Shown here: piece by piece, positions 34,369 through 41,793 of the stretch | Layout of the letters: each line of letters starts with the position of its first letter | Position numbering within the stretch: position 1 is the first letter of the stretch | Assembly: GCA_039908095.1 (NCBI GenBank) | Contig: JAMOBJ010000001.1 | Span: forward strand, 335,771-399,770 | Source: Nitrospirae bacterium YQR-1 | Lineage (GTDB): Bacteria; Nitrospirota; Thermodesulfovibrionia; Thermodesulfovibrionales; Magnetobacteriaceae | Length of the DNA stretch: 64,000 nt | Direction of reading: 5' to 3' | Program-made: the position numbers and the translations under genes | The notes under the pieces: generated by a model | The model's database searches: none | What the model was told of the DNA's origin: nothing | What the model saw: only the letters and a program-made list of their open reading frames with translations

Positions 34369-35154
34369 ATGGATGAGGTATTTAACAAGTTAAGGAGTTT
34401 TCCTGGAGAGAAGATAGAGCTGACTTACAAGGACACGTTTAGCTTTAAGTGCCATAAGGGCATTGAGTGCTTTAATCAATGCTGCAGGGGAGGATTGGAA
34501 ATTTTCCTGACCCCCTATGATGTGCTCAGGATAAAAAACACTATTGGAATAACATCAACCGAATTTCTGGCGACTTACTCACTTACTGTAATGCTTGAAA
34601 AGAGCAATGTTCCGTTTTTAAAGCTGAGGATGGATGAAAGCAAGAATTGTTATTTTAACAGAGAAGACGGTTGCGCAATATATAAAGACAGGCCCCTTGC
34701 GTGCAGGTATTATCCGATAGGTTATGCAGTTATGAAATCAAACAGGCCCTTTGAGGGTGATGATTTTTATTTTAAGATTCAGGAGGATTTTTGCAAGGGC
34801 CATAAAGAGACGGCGCTGTGGGATATTGAATCATGGCGTATTGATCAGGAGATTAACACATATGAGGATGCCAACAAAGACTGGGTTGACTTGATTTTAA
34901 ATAAAAAGCTCTACGGAAGCTCCATCAAACTTGATGATAAATCAACATCTATGTTTATGCTGGGCAGTTTTGATGTGGATGCTTTCAGAGAATTTTTATT
35001 AAAGAGTACGTTTTTGAAGCGTTTTGATGTAGAAGAGGATGAGTTGGAGTTGATAAAAACGGATGAGCTGCAGCTGCTGAAGTTTGCACATAAGTGGCTT
35101 AAATTTGCTTTGTTTAACGAGCCTACAATGTTTTTAAAAGAGCCCCAAGTATAG
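34369..35154 (+). CDS. YkgJ-family cysteine-cluster protein
   Basis: The 261-residue protein has the family's CxnCxxxCC motif (C28, C34, C38, C39: FKCHKGIECFNQCCRGG). A second cluster follows (CYFNREDGCAIYKDRPLACRYYP), predicted to bind zinc or an iron-sulfur cluster. The C-terminal 130 residues are helical and unassigned. The biochemical function of this family is unclear. It is a single gene between two terminators, so it is its own transcription unit downstream of qmoABC. Confidence 0.8.
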   Translation: MDEVFNKLRSFPGEKIELTYKDTFSFKCHKGIECFNQCCRGGLEIFLTPYDVLRIKNTIGITSTEFLATYSLTVMLEKSNVPFLKLRMDESKNCYFNREDGCAIYKDRPLACRYYPIGYAVMKSNRPFEGDDFYFKIQEDFCKGHKETALWDIESWRIDQEINTYEDANKDWVDLILNKKLYGSSIKLDDKSTSMFMLGSFDVDAFREFLLKSTFLKRFDVEEDELELIKTDELQLLKFAHKWLKFALFNEPTMFLKEPQV

Positions 35155-35188
35155 GGCATCGGTATTAGAGGCAATTCAATATAAACAA

Positions 35189-35224
35189 AAAAAAGGCAGT
35201 GAGCACATGGCCACTGCCTTTTTT
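35189..35224. terminator. Bidirectional terminator between convergent genes
   Basis: AAAAAGGCAGTG and CACTGCCTTTTT arms flank a short loop, with A-run on one side and T-run on the other. It serves the YkgJ-type gene (+) and the small secreted-protein gene (-). Confidence 0.8.
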
Positions 35225-35240
35225 CATTATTGAAGGAGAA

Positions 35241-35417
35241 CTACTTCTTCTCTTCTTTCTTCTCTTCTTTCTTCTCTTCTTTCTTGGCGTCTTTCTTAGC
35301 GTCTTTCTTAGCGTCTGCTGCAGGGGATGCTGCAGGGGCTTTATCCTCGGCAAATGCTACAACTGAAAGTGAAAGTGCAAATACTGCTGCTACTAAAATT
35401 GATAAAAGTTTCTTCAT
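35241..35417 (-). CDS. Small secreted Lys/Glu/Ala-rich protein, paralogue A
   Basis: The 58-residue protein has a Sec signal peptide (MKKLLSILVAAVFALSLSVV, cleavage at AFA|E), then a mature part of about 35 residues made of KKDA and KKEE repeats. AGGAG precedes the ATG at 35417. The low-complexity tail is strongly charged and probably disordered. It lies 54 bp downstream of a second protein with the same design (35472-35651), probably a tandem duplication in one transcript from the sigma-54 promoter at 35739-35754. No known domain; a periplasmic or surface polyelectrolyte is the simplest reading. Confidence 0.65.
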   Translation of the reverse strand: MKKLLSILVAAVFALSLSVVAFAEDKAPAASPAADAKKDAKKDAKKEEKKEEKKEEKK

Positions 35418-35471
35418 TTTTTTCTCTCCTGTTTGCTTATTTACTTTTTATTAAATAAAAAGTTTACTAAT

Positions 35472-35651
35472 TTATTTTGCTTCCTCTGTTGCTGCTGCCG
35501 CCTTTGCTTTTTTAGCTTTTTTGGCCTTATGCTTTTTGTGTTTCTTAGCTGGAGCTGCTCCTGCATCTGCTGCCGGCTCCTCTGCTACTGCAAATACTGC
35601 AAATGAGAGCGTAAGAACTAATGTTGCCAAGATTGCGAGTAATTTCTTCAT
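35472..35651 (-). CDS. Small secreted Lys/Ala-rich protein, paralogue B
   Basis: From the ATG at 35651 (ribosome site AGGAGGTGACAG) this is 59 residues: a signal peptide (MKKLLAILATLVLTLSFAVF, cleavage near AVA|E), then a tail rich in Ala and KKHKKHKAKKAKKAK. A longer reading from 35696 adds 15 residues that overlap the ribosome site and is unlikely. It shares its leader with the downstream gene A. The tail is histone-H1-like in composition, and a nucleic-acid or polyanion-binding role outside the cytoplasm is possible but unproven. Confidence 0.65.
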   Translation of the reverse strand: MKKLLAILATLVLTLSFAVFAVAEEPAADAGAAPAKKHKKHKAKKAKKAKAAAATEEAK

Positions 35652-35738
35652 ATCTGTCACCTCCTTTAATTCACTTTTCTTATTTATTGTTACCATCTTC
35701 TCAGCTTTCTATTTTCATGTAATAGACATCATTCGTTT

Positions 35739-35754
35739 TGCAAGTATCGTGCCA
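35739..35754 (-). promoter_or_regulatory. Sigma-54 (-24/-12) promoter for the small secreted proteins
   Basis: On the minus strand TGGCAC-GATAC-TTGCA matches the TGGCACN5TTGCW consensus exactly. The predicted start is near 35727, about 75 nt before the ATG at 35651. A TCCTCA-TT-TGAGGA palindrome at 35829-35842, about 108 bp upstream of the start point, is placed like an activator site. Confidence 0.7.
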
Positions 35755-35848
35755 GAGGCTTAAATGTTAACTTTAGACAAGAATATGAGTAGAAAACATA
35801 AATAAATATTCTTAAATCAGCACATGTGTCCTCATTTGAGGATACTGC

Positions 35849-37426
35849 TTACTGCTTATCAGTCCCCGTTAAATAATTTATTGCTGAGGGGATGGATTCA
35901 ATAAGGTCGGATGCAATAGTTGAATAAACGCCGACTTTACCGGCTGCAATTTCACCTGTCATTCCATGAATGTAAACTCCCAGCAGGGCGGAATATAGCG
36001 GAGGTAAACCCTGTCCGGAGAAAGATGAGATGATGCCTGTTAATACATCTCCGGAGCCTGCTGTTGCCATCGAAGGACTACCGGTGGGATTAATAAAAGT
36101 GTTGCCCTCAGGGTCTGCGGTGATTGTGGGTACACCCTTAAGTATAAGGTATGATGTTGAAGAAGAGGAGAACTTTGAAGCTTCACCGACTCTGTCTCTC
36201 TCAACCTCCATGCACTTAGGTGAGAGATTAGATGTTTTGCCCTCAAGTATCAATCTTGCCATTTCCGCCGTATGAGGCGTAAGGATAACAGGAGATGGTG
36301 ATGTGTTAAGTATGTTTATCCTCTCATGATATTTCAGGGCGGAGAGTGAGTTAATGCCGTCAGCATCAAGCACTATAGGTATGGGTGAATTAGAAATCAG
36401 CTCTCTGACCAGCTCAACAGTATCGGGGTCAACACCCATGCCGGGGCCGATAGCAATAACATCACAGCGGCGCTCGGCAAAGTCCAGTATTTCATTAAAA
36501 GCCTTTTTGGAAAATCTTCCTTTACCCTTGTCGGACACAGGAAGTACCATTTCCTCAAGTGCTCCGCACTGATAACTATCCAAAAGGGAAGAGGGAACTC
36601 CAATAGTGGTAAGCCCCGAACCTGCTCTCATAGCAGCTTTTGCCGCCATCTTTATGGCGCCGGTTTTGCCCCGCGCTCCCCCTACAAAAAGCACATGGCC
36701 ATAGTTGCCTTTATAAGAATAGGATGGGCGGTTTGGCAAAAACATTGATACTAGTTGTCTTTCCACTGTTTCACATATAATGTTTTCATCGCTGAGAAGT
36801 GCCCTGGGAAATCCTATATCTTCCACAAAAAGCTCTCCTGTATAGTCACTACCGGGATGCAGTAAATGGCCGCGCTTAGGAAGGCCGAATGTTATAGTTC
36901 CATTTGCTTTTATTGCTCTTCCCAATATCTCACCGGTGTCGGATGACACACCGGAGGGTATGTCAACAGAAAAAATATAACTGCCTTTAGCGTTTATATA
37001 ATCAATAGTCTTTGCCATAGTGTCTTTTACCTGGCTTTTTAAGCCGGTACCAATCAGGGCATCTACCACAACGTCACCGACTATATCACTTTCGCGAACA
37101 ACGGGTTTAGTAAATATCTCTATATCGAATTTTTTAAGAATTTCCAGTTGAAAACGGCACTGCTCACTCAATGAGGCAGACTCAGATACTATAAAAACAT
37201 GGACACAGAATCCATTATTGTAAAGTTCCCTTGCGGTAACCAGGCCGTCACCACCGTTGTTGCCGCCGCCACAGAGTATTGTTATTGTCTGAGGAGGAAA
37301 GCGCTCCATTATACGCTTTGACACTGCCAGTCCTGCTCTTTCCATTAACACCACAGCAGGTATTCCTACATCTTCAATAGTTTTACGATCAATCTCCGTC
37401 ATCTCCGCCGCTGTCACAACTTTCAC
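35849..37426 (-). CDS. nnr: Bifunctional NAD(P)H-hydrate epimerase / ADP-dependent dehydratase
   Basis: This metabolite-repair enzyme reconverts damaged NAD(P)HX. The 525 residues have an N-terminal YjeF epimerase domain (1-210; CGGGNNGGDGLVTARELY and VDIPSGVSSDTGEI). The C-terminal ribokinase-like dehydratase domain (220-515) has HVLFVGGARGKTGAIKMAA, IAIGPGMG, LDADGINSL and the catalytic GSGDVLTGIISSF. The fused form is standard in bacteria. Its start overlaps the acpS stop by 4 bp in the pdxJ-acpS-nnr operon, a common arrangement. Confidence 0.95.
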   Translation of the reverse strand: MKVVTAAEMTEIDRKTIEDVGIPAVVLMERAGLAVSKRIMERFPPQTITILCGGGNNGGDGLVTARELYNNGFCVHVFIVSESASLSEQCRFQLEILKKFDIEIFTKPVVRESDIVGDVVVDALIGTGLKSQVKDTMAKTIDYINAKGSYIFSVDIPSGVSSDTGEILGRAIKANGTITFGLPKRGHLLHPGSDYTGELFVEDIGFPRALLSDENIICETVERQLVSMFLPNRPSYSYKGNYGHVLFVGGARGKTGAIKMAAKAAMRAGSGLTTIGVPSSLLDSYQCGALEEMVLPVSDKGKGRFSKKAFNEILDFAERRCDVIAIGPGMGVDPDTVELVRELISNSPIPIVLDADGINSLSALKYHERINILNTSPSPVILTPHTAEMARLILEGKTSNLSPKCMEVERDRVGEASKFSSSSTSYLILKGVPTITADPEGNTFINPTGSPSMATAGSGDVLTGIISSFSGQGLPPLYSALLGVYIHGMTGEIAAGKVGVYSTIASDLIESIPSAINYLTGTDKQ

Positions 37427-37806
37427 TGTATTTTGACCTCCTGACTCTCAAGCACTACTATTGCCACACTGTGAGTTGATTCATGACTTAAACTCAGGTG
37501 AACACGGTTAACTCCGCTTTGTTTTAGAAAATCACCGGCAGTGCCGTAAAGTAAAAGAAACGGCCTACCTCCGGGCTCATTACACACCTCTATTGAGTTA
37601 TATGGAAAAAAAGAACCTGCAGCTTTTATGAATGCCTCTTTAGCTGCAAATCTTGCTGCCAACGAGGTCTCTGAAAAACGCTCTCCAATACAATAGCTGC
37701 GTTCTGCCTCTGTATAAATACGGGATATAAAACGCTCTCCCCATCTTTCGAATGCCGCTCTTATACGCTTATTTATGATTATATCAATGCCAATGCCAAA
37801 AATCAT
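37423..37806 (-). CDS. acpS: Holo-[acyl-carrier-protein] synthase AcpS
   Basis: AcpS transfers 4'-phosphopantetheine from CoA to acyl carrier protein. The 127-residue protein has the N-terminal FGIGIDIIINKRI (metal-binding GxD) and ARFAAKEAFIKA with the catalytic Glu, plus HLSLSHESTHSVAIVV. Length is normal. It overlaps both neighbours by 4 bp in the pdxJ-acpS-nnr operon. Confidence 0.95.
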   Translation of the reverse strand: MIFGIGIDIIINKRIRAAFERWGERFISRIYTEAERSYCIGERFSETSLAARFAAKEAFIKAAGSFFPYNSIEVCNEPGGRPFLLLYGTAGDFLKQSGVNRVHLSLSHESTHSVAIVVLESQEVKIQ

Positions 37807-38522
37807 CCTGCCTGCCTGAGTACGTCAACCATTTCGCGCACAGCTCTCTCCATACCTACCATAACAGCCCTTGACATTATCCCATGCCCAATGTAAAGCC
37901 CTCTGATATGCTCTGTAGCCGCTATGGGCGAAACGTTTCTGTAATTCAAGCCGTGTCCAGCATTACAGCCTAAACCGACGGTGTAGGCTCTGTACACAGA
38001 GAGCTTGATCTTATCCAGCTCTATAGCTTTTGCTTTAGAGTCCGCTGCATTAGCATAAAGCCCGGTGTGGATTTCCACCATCTCAGCCGATATCTCATAA
38101 GTTGCCTCAACATCGGCTGCAGAAGGATTTATAAACAGGCTTACCGGGATGCCTCTGGACTGGATTTTCTTTACAGCTTCAGTCAGACGCTGCTTCTGTC
38201 CAATAACGTCAAGGCCGCCCTCTGTTGTCAGCTCATGGCGCCTCTCCGGTACGAGAGTAACCATATCCGGCTTTACTGCTAAAGCAATGGAAATCATTTC
38301 ATCAGTTGCCGCCATCTCCAGATTCAGGGGGGCGGTTATTATCTGCCGTAGTAGGGTCAAATCCCTGTCCTGTATGTGTCTGCGGTCTTCCCTTAGATGC
38401 ACTGTTATTCCGTCAGCACCCCCCGAAAGCGCAAGCAATGCTCCCTCCACAGGGTCTGGTTCGCAACCTAAGCGTGCCTGCCGCAGTGTTGCTATATGGT
38501 CAACGTTTACACTTAGAAACAT
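37803..38522 (-). CDS. pdxJ: Pyridoxine 5'-phosphate synthase PdxJ
   Basis: PdxJ condenses 1-deoxyxylulose 5-phosphate with 3-amino-2-oxopropyl phosphate in vitamin B6 synthesis. From the ATG at 38522, preceded by GGAAGG, it is 239 residues starting LSVNVDHIATLRQAR, the family N-terminus. It contains GITVHLREDRRHIQDRDL, NLEMAATDEM, VTLVPERRHELTTEGGLDV, EIHTGLYA, GLGCNAGHGLNY and GHGIMSRAV. A longer start at 38552 includes the ribosome site and is less likely. Confidence 0.95.
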   Translation of the reverse strand: MFLSVNVDHIATLRQARLGCEPDPVEGALLALSGGADGITVHLREDRRHIQDRDLTLLRQIITAPLNLEMAATDEMISIALAVKPDMVTLVPERRHELTTEGGLDVIGQKQRLTEAVKKIQSRGIPVSLFINPSAADVEATYEISAEMVEIHTGLYANAADSKAKAIELDKIKLSVYRAYTVGLGCNAGHGLNYRNVSPIAATEHIRGLYIGHGIMSRAVMVGMERAVREMVDVLRQAG

Positions 38523-38719
38523 ATTTTCCTTCCTGCAGCTATTATATATCATCTGTTGTTTTTTTTTAAATAGTCTGAAGAAATTGTTATTATCCTGAAG
38601 TTAGGTTTTCGGATTTATGGTATGGAGAGATGCTGGAAATTTTTGTCATTCTAAAACAGATAAATAGCGAAAATGCTGATTAATTTGTTAAACTATCGTT
38701 CTGAGAAGGAACAGAATAA

Positions 38720-40534
38720 GTGTTAAAAAAAGAACCTCCCATTAGGGGAATTATAAAATCACTGGGTCTTGTCTTTGGAGATATTGGTACAAGCCCTATA
38801 TATACCCTGACTGTGGTCTTTCTGCTTCTTAAGCCGACTGAGTCAAATATAATGGGAGTTCTGTCTCTTGTTTTCTGGACTATCATAATCCTGGTTAGTA
38901 TTGAGTATTCATGGCTGGCTATGAGCCTTGGAAAGAGGGGTGAGGGGGGCACTATTGTGCTCAGGGAAATTATTTTGCCACTGCTTAAATCATCCCGGGC
39001 AGCCTCTTTTATAGGTATCCTGTCCTTCCTGGGCATTTCCCTTCTGATTGGTGACGGTGTTATTACACCGGCTATCAGCATACTGAGTGCCGTTGAGGGT
39101 CTTACGCTTGTGCCGGGTCTTGAGTTTTTAAAAACAAACGCCCTTATCGCCATAGCATCCTGTATTGCAATTGTTCTTTTTGCAGTACAAAAACATGGCA
39201 CGGAAAAGGTGGCGACTTTTTTCGGCCCGCTAATGCTGATGTGGTTTGTTTGTTTATCAATCTCGGGGTTTGTCTCTTTAACCGATCACCCCGCAGTAGC
39301 CTTTTCTGTAAATCCATACTATGCTGTTAATTTTTTCAGGGAAAACGGGCTCACCGGTTTTTTCATTCTATCGGAGGTTATACTGTGCGCTACCGGTGGT
39401 GAGGCACTATATGCCGACATGGGACACCTGGGCAGAAAACCTATTTTAAGGGCGTGGTATTTTGTCTCAGTGGCGCTCATCATTAATTATCTCGGACAGG
39501 GCTCATATTTGTTAAGCCATCCGAACACAAAAAATATACTCTTTGAAATGATTATGTTTCAAACTCCGGCACTGTATATTCCTTTTTTAATACTAAGTAT
39601 AGCTGCAACAGTGATAGCATCACAAGCTATGATAAGCGGGATTTTTTCTATTGTTTATCAGGGGATTATGACAAACATTATACCGGCCTTTAAGGTTCAC
39701 TACACATCTGAGGAGCTGCGCTCCCAGATATACATAGGGACAGTGAATTGGTTCTTACTTGTTGCCGTTTTGTTTATAATGATAGAATTTCAGCGCTCGA
39801 GCAATTTAGCCGCCGCCTATGGCCTTGCTGTTACCGGTACGATGGCGATAACCGGTATTATGATAACATGGATTTTTTACCTGATGAAAAACTACCTTAA
39901 AACTGCAATCGCCGCCTTTGTAACACTCGTTGACCTGGCCTTTCTATTTTCAAACACATATAAAATTCCGCACGGTGGTTATTGGTCTATTGTTATATCA
40001 ATGCTGCCACTGTGCTTGATCTTTCTTTATACAATAGGGCAGAGAAAGCTCCATCAGTGCACGGAGCCAATGGAACGGGATGAATTTCTGGAAAAATATA
40101 ACCACTCATATAACAACAAAAGTAAGATAAAAGGCACGGCTCTTTTCTTCACCCGATATGCAGACAGAGTAAATCCGTATATTTTGCAAACTATGTTTGT
40201 TAATGAGATAATTTACGAGGATAATATAATTATCAATGTAGTGGTACGGGTTGACCCGTTTGGTGCAACAGGTTTTTTCACCGCATACCTGGCCGACGGA
40301 CTCAGTGTTTTTGAAATACAGCTGGGATATATGGAGGTTGTTGACGTTGAGGAGATTCTCAGGGAAAACAGTATAGATGAAAAGACTATCTTTTACGGCA
40401 TTGAGGACATAATAACTGAAAATCCGCTTTGGCAGATATTTTCAATTATTAAAAAGCTTTCCCCAAGGTTTGTTCAGTTTATAAAACTTCCCTCTCACAA
40501 GCTCCACGGAGTGGTGACAAGAATTGAGATGTAA
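38720..40534 (+). CDS. kup: KUP-family potassium uptake protein
   Basis: The 604-residue proton-coupled potassium transporter starts at a GTG. It opens with the family signature SLGLVFGDIGTSPIYTL, has about 12 membrane helices to residue 430, and contains GVITPAISILSAVEGL and GGEALYADMGH. The C-terminal cytoplasmic domain (about 440-604) is normal length. It converges with the next gene with only 3 bp between the stops. Confidence 0.93.
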   Translation: MLKKEPPIRGIIKSLGLVFGDIGTSPIYTLTVVFLLLKPTESNIMGVLSLVFWTIIILVSIEYSWLAMSLGKRGEGGTIVLREIILPLLKSSRAASFIGILSFLGISLLIGDGVITPAISILSAVEGLTLVPGLEFLKTNALIAIASCIAIVLFAVQKHGTEKVATFFGPLMLMWFVCLSISGFVSLTDHPAVAFSVNPYYAVNFFRENGLTGFFILSEVILCATGGEALYADMGHLGRKPILRAWYFVSVALIINYLGQGSYLLSHPNTKNILFEMIMFQTPALYIPFLILSIAATVIASQAMISGIFSIVYQGIMTNIIPAFKVHYTSEELRSQIYIGTVNWFLLVAVLFIMIEFQRSSNLAAAYGLAVTGTMAITGIMITWIFYLMKNYLKTAIAAFVTLVDLAFLFSNTYKIPHGGYWSIVISMLPLCLIFLYTIGQRKLHQCTEPMERDEFLEKYNHSYNNKSKIKGTALFFTRYADRVNPYILQTMFVNEIIYEDNIIINVVVRVDPFGATGFFTAYLADGLSVFEIQLGYMEVVDVEEILRENSIDEKTIFYGIEDIITENPLWQIFSIIKKLSPRFVQFIKLPSHKLHGVVTRIEM

Positions 40535-40537
40535 TTC

Positions 40538-41758
40538 TTAATTTATGTGTTGCCGTGTTGAGCGTAACACTATAAAAATAACCGCCGCCGTTGAAAAGTA
40601 TAGAGCCGCAAACTGATAATTAACAAAAGAGGGCAAAACCGCGCGGATTATGCTGTAATAGTGATGAAATGAGGCGATATAACACAGCAGGCACATGAAG
40701 CCGGCATGTTTGTATGTCATAAATTTCAATGAATGTGCTTTATCGGAGATAAGAGCAATAGCGGATACAAGGGGAATTGCTGCAAAGCTGACAAGGCGGG
40801 TGGCGCTTTCAGGGTTACCGTTCATAACCGGCTGAAGCATTATCAGCAGGGCTAATGAAACCATAAGGCAAAGCTGTTTGAGCAATTCAGAGTCTTTGCG
40901 GTGCAATAGCATTTCAGGTACTAAAACTGCAATCGGAATGATTAGCGATATAATATCCCGTGATATAAGATTCATAAAAAAATAAATAATTCCCGCTCCA
41001 TGCAAATCAGGCAGTGACGTCCTCAGATAAACGATTAAACTAAAGAGCTGCAAATAGTTAATATTTTCTCCTCCAAAAAAAGAAGCAAAAAAACCTGTGA
41101 GTTTATAGAGAAATATAATGATAAAAGACAGTACAGAGATAAAAATTAGTTTGCTGTTAAAGTGTTTACTTCTGAATGTTTCAGAGATAAACAGCCAGAG
41201 AAAAAAAGCAGGTATAAAAACAACAGTTGTCTGTCGTGCCAACACAGCCGTGATGCAGCCAACGGCAAGGATAAAACGGTTGTTTCTTATCAACCCTAAA
41301 ATAATTACAGATGTTCCAAAAAGAAAAAGGAGGTCGGTAATCATTCCAGGGGAGGTTAAGTATGATCTGAAAACATAAGGGTTAAAAATTAAAAGCGCCA
41401 TACAAAGACAATATAAAGGGGTGGAAACATTATAAAAGCTGAGAATTCTGTCTGTTACATACAAGGTAGCTATGAGAGAGACAATTGTAACAGACAAAAA
41501 AGACAGATAGATGGAAATCCCCGACACATAGCTAATCATGCCGATTATGTAGGGAAAAAACAGCCTCTGTGCATGGTGAAACATAGTGACGGATTCTGGA
41601 AAGTGTGGAAAAGCATCTGCAATAGCCCTGTAGGAGGCGACATCTGAAAAGCCGTTACCAATAGCCTCTGTAAGACTAACAAACCTATTTGTGGCAGCTA
41701 CAGTAAAAAACATAAAAAATACTATAGATGCCCGTAAGATGCTATTGTTTATTTGCAT
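40538..41758 (-). CDS. Polytopic membrane protein, possible GT-C-type glycosyltransferase
   Basis: The 406 residues have about 10 hydrophobic segments. An early extracytoplasmic loop contains acidic and aromatic residues (DVASYRAIADAFPHFPES) followed by HHAQRLFFPYIIGMIS. This resembles the first loop of GT-C lipid-linked sugar transferases, where an Asp is catalytic, but no family motif is certain. It is adjacent to two larger membrane proteins with TPR tails, in the same orientation, suggesting a shared surface-polymer role. Function otherwise unknown. Confidence 0.45.
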   Translation of the reverse strand: MQINNSILRASIVFFMFFTVAATNRFVSLTEAIGNGFSDVASYRAIADAFPHFPESVTMFHHAQRLFFPYIIGMISYVSGISIYLSFLSVTIVSLIATLYVTDRILSFYNVSTPLYCLCMALLIFNPYVFRSYLTSPGMITDLLFLFGTSVIILGLIRNNRFILAVGCITAVLARQTTVVFIPAFFLWLFISETFRSKHFNSKLIFISVLSFIIIFLYKLTGFFASFFGGENINYLQLFSLIVYLRTSLPDLHGAGIIYFFMNLISRDIISLIIPIAVLVPEMLLHRKDSELLKQLCLMVSLALLIMLQPVMNGNPESATRLVSFAAIPLVSAIALISDKAHSLKFMTYKHAGFMCLLCYIASFHHYYSIIRAVLPSFVNYQFAALYFSTAAVIFIVLRSTRQHIN

Positions 41759-41793
41759 CTCTTATTTGCACCCGTTATGAGGCGGCCGGTTCT

